A stretch of DNA of 64,000 nt, taken from UBA4459 sp963776205. GTDB lineage: Bacteria; Bacteroidota; Bacteroidia; Bacteroidales; F082. Under the pieces are notes generated by a model. The model ran no database searches. It was not told the origin of the DNA and saw only the letters and a program-made list of their open reading frames with translations. Below, piece by piece: positions 19,419-27,567 of this stretch. Position 1 is the first letter of the stretch; each line of letters begins with the position of its first letter. The position numbers and the translations under genes are program-made. The stretch is taken from assembly GCA_963776205.1 (NCBI GenBank), contig CAVZLR010000001.1:62001-126000 (forward strand), in the 5' to 3' direction.

Positions 19419-19721
19419 TTAAGTCTTTTCTACCTGTTTTTCAATGGCAGTATTAATCTTTTTTTTCTGTGTTTCAGTTAAGCTAACAGAGAGTTTTTGA
19501 GTTTCTGGGTCCCGGAACTTTTTCAACTGTTCGGAAATATATTTCGAGTGTTCAGCAAAACGCCGACAATATTTGCATCCGGCAAGGTGCATTTTTAATT
19601 GCATTTTTTTTAAGCAATGGATCTTTTCAAATTCGTTTCGTGTAATTAAATAGGTGGCGGTATCACAACTGAGCATAACGTTGTTCATCCCTTTCATCAG
19701 TATTTTTTTCATCTTGCTCAT
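19419..19721 (-). CDS. Zinc-finger (ZAS/zf-HC2) anti-sigma factor, soluble type
   Basis: 100-residue protein with no membrane segment. It has MLSCDTATYLI near the N-terminus and the zinc-binding HLAGCKYCRRF (HxxxCxxC), the hallmark of ZAS anti-sigma domains that hold ECF sigma factors inactive. A Lys-rich helical tail follows. The start ATG overlaps the sigma stop codon as TAATG, so translation of the two is coupled; a GTG at 19730 would add three residues. Soluble ZAS proteins often respond to oxidants or metals, but no signal can be inferred here. The adjacency and overlap make it the partner of the next gene with good confidence. Confidence 0.78.
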   Translation of the reverse strand: MSKMKKILMKGMNNVMLSCDTATYLITRNEFEKIHCLKKMQLKMHLAGCKYCRRFAEHSKYISEQLKKFRDPETQKLSVSLTETQKKKINTAIEKQVEKT

Positions 19722-20308
19722 TATAGCCACCTATTTTCTAAGCACTCTCTTAGTTGTAAACGTGCCCTGTGTAAAATAACCCACAGATTAGACGATGTGC
19801 AACCTATTTCCTTACATATATCATTGCTCTGCATTTCCTCCATTACTTTCAGAATAAAAACAGCTTTCCATTTGTCGGGCAACAAGGAAAGGCAAATTTC
19901 CATTACTTTCTGGAATTCGTCCTGGTGCATGGGGTTTTCTGATTTCGCCTGCCAGTCTTTTGGCGTCCGTTCCATCACCCAATGACCCTCATAATAACCA
20001 TCATCCTGAAATAGTGATGCAAATTGTGAAGCCGGGGTTTCTTTTTTTGTGCTGGCTTTTCTGTAGTGATCAATAATTTTTCTTCGCAAAATAGACGTAA
20101 GCCATGTGAGCTCAGCACTTTCTCCCCTGAAAGAGCTTAAGCCTTTCAATCCCGACAGGAATGTTTCCTGCACCAGGTCCTCAGCAATCTCTTTGGATTG
20201 CACACGAGCATAAGCATACATATACAGGAAATCACCGTACTCGTTCACCCACTGTGATGGCTCAACCCGTGCTTTCTTACTGCTTTTATGTAGATTTGCT
20301 TCACTCAT
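19721..20308 (-). CDS. ECF-type RNA polymerase sigma-70 factor
   Basis: 195 residues with the two ECF domains. Region 2 spans about residues 25-90 (YARVQSKEIAEDLVQETFL and ELTWLTSILRRKIIDHYRK). Region 4 spans about 130-185 (MEICLSLLPDKWKAVFILK, then a helix-turn-helix near NDICKEIGCTSSNLWVILHRAR). The protein redirects RNA polymerase to a dedicated promoter set when released by the anti-sigma factor encoded next. It is divergent from a VOC-family gene and precedes the secreted-protein array on the same strand. The insert of about 30 residues between domains (ASLFQDDGYYEGHWVME) is longer than in many ECF factors. Its regulon cannot be read from the window. Confidence 0.9.
   Translation of the reverse strand: MSEANLHKSSKKARVEPSQWVNEYGDFLYMYAYARVQSKEIAEDLVQETFLSGLKGLSSFRGESAELTWLTSILRRKIIDHYRKASTKKETPASQFASLFQDDGYYEGHWVMERTPKDWQAKSENPMHQDEFQKVMEICLSLLPDKWKAVFILKVMEEMQSNDICKEIGCTSSNLWVILHRARLQLRECLENRWL
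20291..20298 (+). promoter_or_regulatory. Candidate -7 promoter element for the VOC/hydrolase pair
   Basis: TAGATTTG matches TAnnTTTG and lies 37 bp before the VOC start, inside the first codons of the divergent sigma gene. Confidence 0.4.
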
Positions 20309-20335
20309 TCAAAAGTAAAAATAGCAATAATTACT

Positions 20336-20764
20336 ATGAGCGATCAAAAGAATTATAAAGTACAGGGCATTGGAGGTATATTTTTTAAATGCGAAAACCC
20401 ACAGCAGGTGAAGGATTGGTATTCGGAAAAGCTGGGTTTGGTAACCGATGAGTACGGTTCGCTGTTTGAATTCAGAAATGCGGATGACAACCAAAAGAAT
20501 TATTTACAATGGAGTCCTTTTGAGTCGGGCACCACTTATTTCAAACCCTCTGAAAAAGAGTTTATGATCAATTACAGGGTAGGTGACCTGGAGAAGCTGG
20601 TAAAAGAATTAAAAGAAAACGGAGTAACAATACTTGATGAAATTGAAACTTACGAGTACGGTAAATTTGTGCATATCATGGACCCAGAAGGAAATAAAAT
20701 AGAGCTTTGGGAAGCGATAGATGAAGTATTTACCAAATCGCACGAAGGTAAAACAACACATTAA
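20336..20764 (+). CDS. VOC (glyoxalase/bleomycin-resistance) family protein
   Basis: 142-residue protein of the vicinal oxygen chelate superfamily. It shows two beta-alpha-beta-beta-beta halves: IGGIFFKCENPQQVKDWYSEKLG at the N-terminus and a second half from YFKPSEKEFMINYRVGDLEKLVKELKENG to the closing IMDPEGNKIELWEA. The HIMDPEGN-IELWE ending carries the usual metal-binding Glu. Members act as metal-dependent lyases, dioxygenases or resistance proteins, and substrate cannot be told from sequence. It is followed 11 bp later by an alpha/beta hydrolase, so the two probably form an operon. Confidence 0.8.
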   Translation: MSDQKNYKVQGIGGIFFKCENPQQVKDWYSEKLGLVTDEYGSLFEFRNADDNQKNYLQWSPFESGTTYFKPSEKEFMINYRVGDLEKLVKELKENGVTILDEIETYEYGKFVHIMDPEGNKIELWEAIDEVFTKSHEGKTTH

Positions 20765-20775
20765 TTCATTTCAAA

Positions 20776-21573
20776 ATGGAAAAGCAACTTCAATCAGGTT
20801 CAGGAACTATATTTTATACGAAGAAAGGCCAGGGATCTGCAGTAGTATTTCTGCATGGTTTTCTTGAAGACCACAGCATATGGAATGATTTTTCGGATCG
20901 ATTGCAAAACAATTTCACCTGTATGAGCATCGACCTACCCGGATTTGGCAAAAGTGATGTTTTTGATGAAAAACACGACATGCATTTTATGGCTGAAAAA
21001 GTGAACGAAATACTTGCCAATGAATATATTGAAAAATGTATTTTGGTGGGCCATTCGATGGGAGGATATATATCGCTTGCTTTTGCAAAACTATTTCCTG
21101 AAAAGCTAAACGGTCTGGTGTTGTTTCATTCCCAGGCTGCTTCCGACAGTCTGGAAAGCAGAAAGAACCGTGACAGAACTATCCTGGTGGTTCAGCAAAA
21201 TCATACTGGATTTATTCACTCCTTTATTCCAGGCCTGTTTGCCGAGGGCAACATTTCGAAGTTTGGTAAGGAGATTGAAGCACTTAGAAAAATTGCTGGA
21301 AAAAACTCAGACAAAGGTATTGTCGCAGCACTGCTGGGAATGCGTGACAGGGAAAGTCATTTGGGCACAATTGAAAATTTACAAATACCTGTATTTTTTA
21401 TTATTGGCAAACAAGACTCGAAAATACCGATGGAAACCATTTTACCTCAGCTTCAGCTACCATTAAATTGCGAAGCATTAATTATGGATAATGTGGGCCA
21501 TATGGGCTTTATTGAAGCCCGGGAAAAAACCTTTTTATCACTGAAGCACTTCCTTAAAAGAAACCTTTATTAA
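20776..21573 (+). CDS. Alpha/beta fold hydrolase
   Basis: 265-residue soluble hydrolase. HGFLEDHSIWNDF supplies the oxyanion region, GHSMGGYI (about residue 91) the nucleophile Ser, IIGKQDSKIP the acidic residue and NVGHMGFIEA the catalytic His. The order and spacing are those of the MhpC/BioH-like group. The substrate is unknown; small esters are usual. It follows the VOC gene by 11 bp. Its stop codon directly abuts the stop of the convergent phosphorylase gene, so no separate terminator fits between them. Confidence 0.85.
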   Translation: MEKQLQSGSGTIFYTKKGQGSAVVFLHGFLEDHSIWNDFSDRLQNNFTCMSIDLPGFGKSDVFDEKHDMHFMAEKVNEILANEYIEKCILVGHSMGGYISLAFAKLFPEKLNGLVLFHSQAASDSLESRKNRDRTILVVQQNHTGFIHSFIPGLFAEGNISKFGKEIEALRKIAGKNSDKGIVAALLGMRDRESHLGTIENLQIPVFFIIGKQDSKIPMETILPQLQLPLNCEALIMDNVGHMGFIEAREKTFLSLKHFLKRNLY

Positions 21574-22443
21574 TTAGATTTTACTGATCCTGTCCAGCAT
21601 CAACTGGATCAACTTGCCCATACTGGATTTGTAGTCAGGACTGAAGTCGCCGGTAATCCGGTTGGCAATAATGTCACAAACGGTCATGGCCTGATGGCCC
21701 AGCATAGCTGATAGTGCATAAAGCGCCGATGTTTCCATTTCGAAATTGGTTACCTGGAAGCCATTATATCTGAATTTGGATGCCCTGTCGATAATGGTTT
21801 TGTCCGTCACGTTCAACCTCACTTCGCGGCCCTGTGGCGCATAAAAACCCGGGGCTGTCAGCGTAATACCCTTTCTCAGTCCTTCGCCCAGTTTTTCAAT
21901 CAATGCTGAAGACCCTCTAACAGCATATGGTTTTGGTAAATCACGGTCCCATTCCAATTGATTGATAAAACTGGAGGTCATCTCACGTTCCATCACAAAA
22001 GGGCCCTTTTCATAAAAATAAACCAATCCGTCCAACCCCAATCCATATTCTGAAACTAGATATGAATCAAAAACCGGAATATCTGCATGCAAAGCACCGG
22101 AGGTGCCAATCCTGATAAAATTCAGTGATGTAAGCGTTTCTTTTGGTTGTTTGGTCTTAAAATCAATATTGAATAGTGCATCCAGTTCGGTCAGCACAAT
22201 TTCAATATTGTCAGTTCCCATGCCGGTGGATACCACCGAAAGTTCTTTACCCTTGTAAATTCCTGTGTAGGTATATATTTCGCGGTTATGTCCTTCAAAC
22301 CTGACCTCATCAAAATAAGAGGCAATCAATCCTGCTCTTCCGGGATCACCTACCAATATGATCGTATCAGTAACATCGCCCGGCTTGAGATTCAAATGAT
22401 ACACCTTTCCCTCCTTATTTAATACCAATTCCACTTTTTGCAT
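21574..22443 (-). CDS. Nucleoside phosphorylase, uridine-phosphorylase-like
   Basis: 289-residue member of the PNP/UDP family, which splits nucleosides with phosphate to free base and ribose-1-phosphate. Phosphate-binding VGDPGRAGLIA (about residue 30) and TGMGTDNIEIV are present. A later NFEMETSALYALSAMLGH segment holds the Met-Glu that contacts ribose. The IGTSGALHADIPVFD motif is also typical. Length is slightly above that of E. coli Udp (253), as in the Bacteroidota form of the family. It is cytoplasmic and acts in pyrimidine salvage. Uridine specificity is inferred from overall similarity. It is divergent from the universal stress gene, and each has its own -7 motif in the 42-bp gap. Confidence 0.83.
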   Translation of the reverse strand: MQKVELVLNKEGKVYHLNLKPGDVTDTIILVGDPGRAGLIASYFDEVRFEGHNREIYTYTGIYKGKELSVVSTGMGTDNIEIVLTELDALFNIDFKTKQPKETLTSLNFIRIGTSGALHADIPVFDSYLVSEYGLGLDGLVYFYEKGPFVMEREMTSSFINQLEWDRDLPKPYAVRGSSALIEKLGEGLRKGITLTAPGFYAPQGREVRLNVTDKTIIDRASKFRYNGFQVTNFEMETSALYALSAMLGHQAMTVCDIIANRITGDFSPDYKSSMGKLIQLMLDRISKI

Positions 22444-22452
22444 TTATTTGAA

Positions 22453-22460
22453 TATTTTTG
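22453..22460 (+). promoter_or_regulatory. -7 promoter element for the universal stress gene
   Basis: TATTTTTG matches TAnnTTTG 25 bp before the ATG at 22486. Confidence 0.5.
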
Positions 22461-22465
22461 CGAAA

Positions 22466-22473
22466 CAAAACTA
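22466..22473 (-). promoter_or_regulatory. -7 promoter element for the nucleoside phosphorylase
   Basis: Plus-strand CAAAACTA reads TAGTTTTG, 22 bp before the start at 22443. It faces the motif at 22453-22460, giving a compact divergent promoter pair in which the two transcripts would overlap. Confidence 0.5.
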
Positions 22474-22485
22474 AAATAAAATCAC

Positions 22486-23358
22486 ATGAGTGTTCCATAC
22501 CAAACCGTTTTAATTTGTATCGACATTGAAGATAAAAACCTGACCAGGCTCGACAGATCTTACCCCAATCTGGCCCACCTGGCCAATAAAGTAATAGTAT
22601 TATCCGTGTTGGAGAATTACACTTTTGGAAGCGAAGAAGAACGGGAAGCGTTTCTTCTTGATAAACAAAAACAACTTTCCGCAATAGCCAACTCAATTAA
22701 AAATAAAACCGGTTTGGAGGTGAAGCCTGTACTGAAGATTGGAAAGCCTGCCAAAGAAATTCTGAAAGCCGCCGTCAGCTTCAAAGTGGATTTAATTGCG
22801 ATGAGTACCCATACCCATGTTGATGAAAAATACACCAAGAAAAATGCGATCGGGTCAACAACCAATAATGTGGTGCGAGAATCTAAAGTACCGGTATTTA
22901 CTTTCAATAGTAATGTTCATTTAAATAAAATTAAGAAGATCTTGTTACCACTCGATTTAACTGTTGAAACCAAACAAAAGGTTACGAATGCTATTCAATT
23001 GGCCCAAAATCTAAATGCCAGTATTGCCATCTTATCTGTGCTGGATTCCTTAAAAATAGCAGATATCGATATTGAACTTGACCAACAATTAGCACAGGTA
23101 AAAGAGTTTATTGAAGAATCAAATATTTCATGCACAGCTGAATTAGTTGAATCGAAAAGTGGCGCCAAATCGGTTGCACATACCATTTTAAACTACAGCG
23201 AAAAGGTAGAAGCTGACCTGATTATGATCATGACGCAGCAGGAGAATAAACTAGTTGAATTCTTCATGGGTTCTTCCGCCCAAACAATGATCCGTTTATC
23301 TGAAATTCCAGTTATGTCAATTATTCCGAAAGACCTGGGATTTATCGTTGGAGTTTAA
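22486..23358 (+). CDS. Universal stress protein, tandem UspA domains
   Basis: 290 residues with two Usp domains, about 1-145 and 146-285. The first has VDLIAMSTHTHVDEKY and the second a DLIMIMTQQENK stretch followed by FFMGSSAQTMIRLSEIPVMSI. In the second half GSSAQTMI resembles the ATP-binding Gx9GS/T motif; the first half reads AIGSTTNNVVRESKVPV, close to the same motif. Usp proteins support survival under starvation and stress and may bind ATP; precise action is unknown. The gene is 9 bp ahead of cinA, so they may be co-transcribed. Confidence 0.88.
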   Translation: MSVPYQTVLICIDIEDKNLTRLDRSYPNLAHLANKVIVLSVLENYTFGSEEEREAFLLDKQKQLSAIANSIKNKTGLEVKPVLKIGKPAKEILKAAVSFKVDLIAMSTHTHVDEKYTKKNAIGSTTNNVVRESKVPVFTFNSNVHLNKIKKILLPLDLTVETKQKVTNAIQLAQNLNASIAILSVLDSLKIADIDIELDQQLAQVKEFIEESNISCTAELVESKSGAKSVAHTILNYSEKVEADLIMIMTQQENKLVEFFMGSSAQTMIRLSEIPVMSIIPKDLGFIVGV

Positions 23359-23367
23359 CTTTTCTAA

Positions 23368-24621
23368 ATGACAGCTGAAATTATAAGCATTGGGGATGAG
23401 TTGCTCATCGGGCAGGTAATCAATACGAATGCTTCATGGATAGCCGGCGAATTAAATAAGGCCGGCATCCTGGTGAGCCAGGTAACTGCTATCGGTGACA
23501 ATTCGAATGACATCCAACGCGCTTTAAAAGATGCTTGCCTTCGGAATGATATTGTTTTATTGACGGGTGGATTGGGACCAACTAAGGATGATACTACGAA
23601 AAGCGTTCTGGCAGACTATTTTAATTCCAGCATGATATTCCATGAACCGACATTTCAGCATATCAGGAAATTATTTAAATCCAGAAATTACGAAGTTACT
23701 CTGGTCAACCGGCGGCAGGCTGAGATACCTGAACAATGCACTCCTTTACCCAATGAAAATGGCACAGCCCCTGGTATGTGGTTTGAAAAAAATGGCAAAG
23801 TGATCGTTTCAATGCCTGGAGTGCCATTCGAGATGCAGCCAATGATAACGAACCAGGTAATCCCACGGTTACAGGCCAAATTTGAACTTCCTTATATTTA
23901 TCATAAAACAATAATGACACAAGGTTTGGGCGAATCAAAACTGGCGGAACGCATTGAGGAAATTGAAGATAGTTTACCCAAACATATAAAACTTGCCTAT
24001 TTGCCACAACCTGGAATTGTCAGGTTGCGTCTTTCAGCCAGCGGTAAAAATAAGACTGCTCTTGAAGATGAAATCAATATGTATTGCAGAAAACTATTGG
24101 CCAAAATTCCAGAACTCATTTTCGGTTATGACGACATCAAATTGGAAGAAGTAGTAGGCAAATTATTGACGGAAAGGAAACAAAGTCTTTCGACAGCCGA
24201 AAGTTGCACAGGGGGATATCTGGCGCATTTGATCACTAGTATTTCTGGCAGTTCGAATTATTACTATGGCTCGGTTATCTCATACTCCAATGACATTAAG
24301 ATCAAAGAACTTAATGTGTCTCTGGCTGATCTTGAAAAATATGGTGCAGTCAGCCAGCGGGTAGTTGAGCAAATGGCTGAAGGTGTCAGGAAAAAATTCA
24401 AAACTGATTACAGCCTGGCTACTTCGGGTATTGCCGGTCCGGATGGAGGCACCGATGAGAAACCTGTGGGTACTATCTGGATTTCTTTGGCTTCTGAAAA
24501 AGGTGTTCAATCAAAATTGCTTCACCTGGGTGAGCACCGCGGACGGAATATCAGGCGAACGGCACTAGAAGCCTTAAATATGCTACGTTTAGATGTTTCT
24601 GGACATAAAAAAACCTGCTGA
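23368..24621 (+). CDS. cinA: CinA family protein (competence/damage-inducible, NMN deamidase type)
   Basis: 417 residues, the full two-domain form. The N-terminal molybdopterin-binding-like domain (about 1-170) has ISIGDELLIGQVINTN and TGGLGPTKDDTTK. The C-terminal CinA domain (from about 260) has STAESCTGGYLAHLI with its catalytic Ser/Cys region and SGIAGPDGGTDEKPVGT. The family recycles pyridine nucleotides by NMN deamidation and ADP-ribose pyrophosphatase activity. It is cytoplasmic. The TGA stop lies in the loop of the following terminator hairpin. Confidence 0.93.
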   Translation: MTAEIISIGDELLIGQVINTNASWIAGELNKAGILVSQVTAIGDNSNDIQRALKDACLRNDIVLLTGGLGPTKDDTTKSVLADYFNSSMIFHEPTFQHIRKLFKSRNYEVTLVNRRQAEIPEQCTPLPNENGTAPGMWFEKNGKVIVSMPGVPFEMQPMITNQVIPRLQAKFELPYIYHKTIMTQGLGESKLAERIEEIEDSLPKHIKLAYLPQPGIVRLRLSASGKNKTALEDEINMYCRKLLAKIPELIFGYDDIKLEEVVGKLLTERKQSLSTAESCTGGYLAHLITSISGSSNYYYGSVISYSNDIKIKELNVSLADLEKYGAVSQRVVEQMAEGVRKKFKTDYSLATSGIAGPDGGTDEKPVGTIWISLASEKGVQSKLLHLGEHRGRNIRRTALEALNMLRLDVSGHKKTC

Positions 24622-24635
24622 GGCAGGTTTTATAT
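24610..24635. terminator. Bidirectional terminator between cinA and fabD
   Basis: AAAACCTGC and GCAGGTTTT form a 9-bp stem around TGAG, with A-runs on one side and T-runs on the other, so it works for both convergent genes. Confidence 0.8.
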
Positions 24636-24637
24636 TT

Positions 24638-25519
24638 TTAAATGGAGGCACTTTCAGTTTCTAAATTACGATCAACTTTCTTGAATAAGCCCTGCAGTAC
24701 ATTACCCGGCCCAACTTCAATTAACTTTTTAGCACCGTCAGCCAGCATATTTTGCATAGTTCGGGTCCATCTCACTGGTGAGGTTAACTGGGCAATCAGG
24801 TTTTTCTTTATAATTTCAGGATCAACGACAGATTGTCCGGTTACATTCTGATAAATCGGACAAGTTCCTTTGAGGAATTTTGTAGAGTTAATCGCTTCAG
24901 CAAGTTCAACAGCTGCTGGTTCCATAAGCGGTGAATGAAATGCACCACCCACTTTTAAGATCATCGCACGTTTGGCTCCTGCTGCACTCAACTCCTCAAC
25001 AGCTTCTTCAACACCACTAACACTACCGGAAATCACAAGCTGTCCCGGACAATTATAATTTGCCGGTACAACCACATTCTTAATGCTTTCACAAATTTTC
25101 TCAACTACATCATCCTCAAGTCCAATGATGGCCGCCATAGTAGATGGTTCAAGTTCACAAGCTTTTTGCATGGCAGCAGCTCTTTTAGCTACCAGTTTCA
25201 AACCATCTTCAAATGATAGTGTTTTATTGGCCACCAAAGCAGAGAACTCTCCGAGTGAATGACCTGCTACCATTTCCGGTTTGAAATCATCACCCAGAAC
25301 ACGGGCCAAAATGACAGAATGGAGAAAAATTGCAGGTTGTGTAATATTGGTTTGCTTCAGATCTTCTTCATTACCATCAAACATCACATCAGTAATCTTA
25401 AACTTCAGAATGCTGTTTGCTTTCTTAAATAATTCCTTCGCTTTCGCTGATTTTTCATATAAATCAGCTCCCATTCCAATATATTGGGCTCCTTGTCCGG
25501 GAAAGACATATGCAATCAT
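24638..25519 (-). CDS. fabD: Malonyl-CoA:ACP transacylase
   Basis: Loads malonyl groups onto acyl carrier protein for fatty acid synthesis in the cytoplasm. 293 residues. FPGQGAQYIGMG opens the protein, GHSLGEFSAL (Ser about residue 89) is the nucleophile elbow, GGAFHSPLMEPA carries the catalytic His, and EVGPGNVLQGL closes it. It begins 12 bp after the BI-1 family gene and is probably the last gene of a queD-folE-BI-1-fabD run. No other fab genes are nearby, which is common for fabD in this phylum. Confidence 0.95.
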   Translation of the reverse strand: MIAYVFPGQGAQYIGMGADLYEKSAKAKELFKKANSILKFKITDVMFDGNEEDLKQTNITQPAIFLHSVILARVLGDDFKPEMVAGHSLGEFSALVANKTLSFEDGLKLVAKRAAAMQKACELEPSTMAAIIGLEDDVVEKICESIKNVVVPANYNCPGQLVISGSVSGVEEAVEELSAAGAKRAMILKVGGAFHSPLMEPAAVELAEAINSTKFLKGTCPIYQNVTGQSVVDPEIIKKNLIAQLTSPVRWTRTMQNMLADGAKKLIEVGPGNVLQGLFKKVDRNLETESASI

Positions 25520-25531
25520 AGGTTAATCGTT

Positions 25532-26260
25532 TTAATTATTTCTGTTGCCGAAAAAGCGGAGCAAAAATAGGAATAAATTGATAAAGTCGAGATACAAAGT
25601 TAAGGCTCCCATAATTGTTATCTTTCTTATCCCTTCTTCATCAGTACCAACATTGCTTCCAATTCTTTTCAATTTTTGCACATCGTATGCTGTTAAACCT
25701 GTGAATATCAATACTCCAATGAAACTAATAATATAGTCCATGGTGCCACTACGCAAAAACATATTCACCACGCTGGCTATGATGATACCAATTAAACCCA
25801 TAAACATAATACTGCCAAATTTTGTCAGGTCGGTTTTTGTGGTATATCCCACGACTGCCATTGTACCAAACATACCTGATGTGATCAGGAAAGTCTTCAT
25901 GATAGAAGCGCTGGTATAAATCAGAAAGATCGAGCTTAAACTGGCCCCCAGAAGTACTGAAAATAATACAAAAATCATTACCATTGTTGAGGCTGACATC
26001 CTCTGAAACCCAGCAGACATCCACAATACCAAACCAAGTGGAGCCAACATTACGATCCAACCCAAAATTGACATGCTGCCTGTCTCCATATTATATATGA
26101 GCGAAAGTACACTTGGGCTTGTTGCCACTGCCCATGCAGTTGCAGCAGTAATGGCCAATGCCAGGAACATCCACATAAAAACGCCCGACATAAAAGTTTT
26201 AGCAACTGGAAAAGTTCCCTCTTTTTCTAAAATCTGTGATTGTTTATTAAATGTATTCAT
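25532..26260 (-). CDS. Bax inhibitor-1/YccA family membrane protein
   Basis: 242 residues with seven predicted membrane spans, the fold of the TMBIM family of pH-gated leak channels. The motif TGLTAYDVQKLKRI near the C-terminus and the closing ALTLYLDFINLFLFLLRFFG are diagnostic. I took Met 26260 (MNTFNKQSQILEKEG) because the longer frame to 26338 overlaps the end of folE and its added residues do not look like family sequence. It lies 25 bp after folE. A physiological role in bacteria is unclear; YccA binds FtsH in E. coli. Confidence 0.9.
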   Translation of the reverse strand: MNTFNKQSQILEKEGTFPVAKTFMSGVFMWMFLALAITAATAWAVATSPSVLSLIYNMETGSMSILGWIVMLAPLGLVLWMSAGFQRMSASTMVMIFVLFSVLLGASLSSIFLIYTSASIMKTFLITSGMFGTMAVVGYTTKTDLTKFGSIMFMGLIGIIIASVVNMFLRSGTMDYIISFIGVLIFTGLTAYDVQKLKRIGSNVGTDEEGIRKITIMGALTLYLDFINLFLFLLRFFGNRNN

Positions 26261-26285
26261 TAATAAATGTTTGTTTAATTCTTGT

Positions 26286-26903
26286 TTATGATAATTTTGA
26301 CGAGATAAGGCTGATAAACTCTGCCCTGGTTTCGGCACGTTCGAATGCGCCTGTAAAATCAGAAGTAGTTGTCACCGAACTCTGTTTTTGAATACCCCGC
26401 ATTGACATACATAAGTGTTTAGCTTCAATTACAACAGCAACTCCCAAAGGATTGAGTGTGTTATCGATCGCTTCTTTAATTTGTGTTGTCAGCCTTTCCT
26501 GTACTTGCAACCTTCTTGAGTATGCTTCAACTACACGGGCAATTTTACTTAATCCGGTTATGTAACCATTGGGTATGTAGGCCACATGTGCTTTACCGAT
26601 AAAAGGGATCATGTGATGTTCGCACATTGAAAATATTTCAATGTCTTTTACAATTACCATTTCACGGTAGTCTTCCTTAAACTTAGCTGACAATAATATC
26701 TCTTCAGGATCATGGTCATAGCCCTGTGTTAAAAACTGCATTGATTTTGCCACCCTGAATGGTGTATCCTGTAGTCCTTCACGATTTGGGTCCTCACCAA
26801 TTAAATCTAGTATTTCCTTATAGTGGGCCTGAAGTTTCTCCAGTTTTTCCGGTGAAAATCTTTCAATTTTTTCGTATCCCAGTAATTCTTTTGGTTTATT
26901 CAT
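26286..26903 (-). CDS. folE: GTP cyclohydrolase I
   Basis: Converts GTP to dihydroneopterin triphosphate, the first step of folate and of queuosine-type deazapurine synthesis. 205 residues. Zinc ligands are visible in FSMCEHHMIPFIGKAHVAYIP (Cys and His) and EAKHLCMSMRGIQKQSS (Cys). The QVQERLTTQI and SVTTTSDFTG segments are canonical. It lies 62 bp downstream of queD, whose substrate is the FolE product, a strong functional pairing. The C-terminus overlaps nothing once BI-1 is started at 26260. Confidence 0.96.
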   Translation of the reverse strand: MNKPKELLGYEKIERFSPEKLEKLQAHYKEILDLIGEDPNREGLQDTPFRVAKSMQFLTQGYDHDPEEILLSAKFKEDYREMVIVKDIEIFSMCEHHMIPFIGKAHVAYIPNGYITGLSKIARVVEAYSRRLQVQERLTTQIKEAIDNTLNPLGVAVVIEAKHLCMSMRGIQKQSSVTTTSDFTGAFERAETRAEFISLISSKLS

Positions 26904-26965
26904 TTCTGATTTAAAATTTTTTAGGTGTCAAAAAAGATGCCAATGCAGTCATCTGGTAGTATCGT

Positions 26966-27379
26966 TCAATCTCCAAAATATTCTACAAAATTATTTTCCG
27001 ATTCTACAACCTTAACACAATGAAGCTGAGCATTCAAATTTAAAATATGAGGATTTAACTCTTTCCATATACCGACTGCCAAATTTTCTGTTGATGCCAG
27101 TTTATCCTTCATAAAGTCCACTTCTATATTGATGTTTTTATGATCCAGTTTATGAATAATCTGCTCTCTAATAATCTTGCTCAGTTTTTTAAGGTTCAAC
27201 AAAAACCCTGTTGCTGGATCAATTTCTCCTTTTACCGTTACAAACAACTCATAATTATGTCCATGCCAGTTCGGGTTTGAACATTTACCGAATACCTCAA
27301 GGTTTTTCTCATCAGAAAAATCGGGCCTGAATAACCTGTGGGCCGCATTAAACCTTTCTCTCCTGGTAATAAAAATCAT
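26966..27379 (-). CDS. queD: 6-carboxy-5,6,7,8-tetrahydropterin synthase
   Basis: 137-residue PTPS-family enzyme of queuosine synthesis that turns dihydroneopterin triphosphate into carboxytetrahydropterin. Zinc-binding histidines appear in FNAAHRLFRP and HGHNYELFV, and the catalytic Cys in FGKCSNPNWHGHNYE. The LDHKNINIEVDFM and PTxE-like ASTENLAVGIW segments complete the family pattern. It is first in an apparent queD-folE run. I looked for a preQ1 riboswitch upstream and saw none; the leader would be only about 14 nt. A role in tetrahydrobiopterin synthesis is the alternative. Confidence 0.9.
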   Translation of the reverse strand: MIFITRRERFNAAHRLFRPDFSDEKNLEVFGKCSNPNWHGHNYELFVTVKGEIDPATGFLLNLKKLSKIIREQIIHKLDHKNINIEVDFMKDKLASTENLAVGIWKELNPHILNLNAQLHCVKVVESENNFVEYFGD

Positions 27380-27398
27380 ACAAATTTGTTTATGCCGT

Positions 27399-27406
27399 CA
27401 AAAGTA
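27399..27406 (-). promoter_or_regulatory. -7 promoter element for queD-folE
   Basis: Plus-strand CAAAAGTA reads TACTTTTG, 19 bp before the queD start. A TTTG complement (CAAA) at 27431-27434, 24 bp further upstream, could be a loosely spaced -33 element. Confidence 0.5.
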
Positions 27407-27541
27407 AACATAAATCATTAGCCTGTTGTTCAAATGCCTATTACATAAACTTAGGTAAATACGATTTGAAATTAGTTTAGAATAACTCCAAATCAAATAA
27501 TATATTGGCTTGAAGAAAGACTAAAGCTTGGTACATTTATC

Positions 27542-27549
27542 TATTTTTG
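27542..27549 (+). promoter_or_regulatory. -7 promoter element for serS
   Basis: TATTTTTG matches TAnnTTTG, 18 bp before ATG 27568. This supports the ATG over the in-frame TTG at 27547, which lies inside the motif. Confidence 0.55.
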
Positions 27550-27567
27550 CAAAAATTTAAGAAGAAT

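Noticed and set aside
19216..19422. Open frame of 68 codons on the plus strand in the gap before the anti-sigma gene
   Set aside because: It spans the terminator hairpin at 19231-19258, has no family-like sequence and ends in a Lys/Phe-rich tail from poly-A/T sequence.
20310..20317. CAAAAGTA as a minus-strand -7 element for the sigma factor
   Set aside because: The transcript start would fall in the ATG at 20306-20308, so the sigma gene would be leaderless. Kept as doubtful, not listed as a feature.
27380..27567. Possible preQ1 riboswitch upstream of queD
   Set aside because: The likely leader is about 14 nt and no preQ1 pseudoknot pattern is visible.
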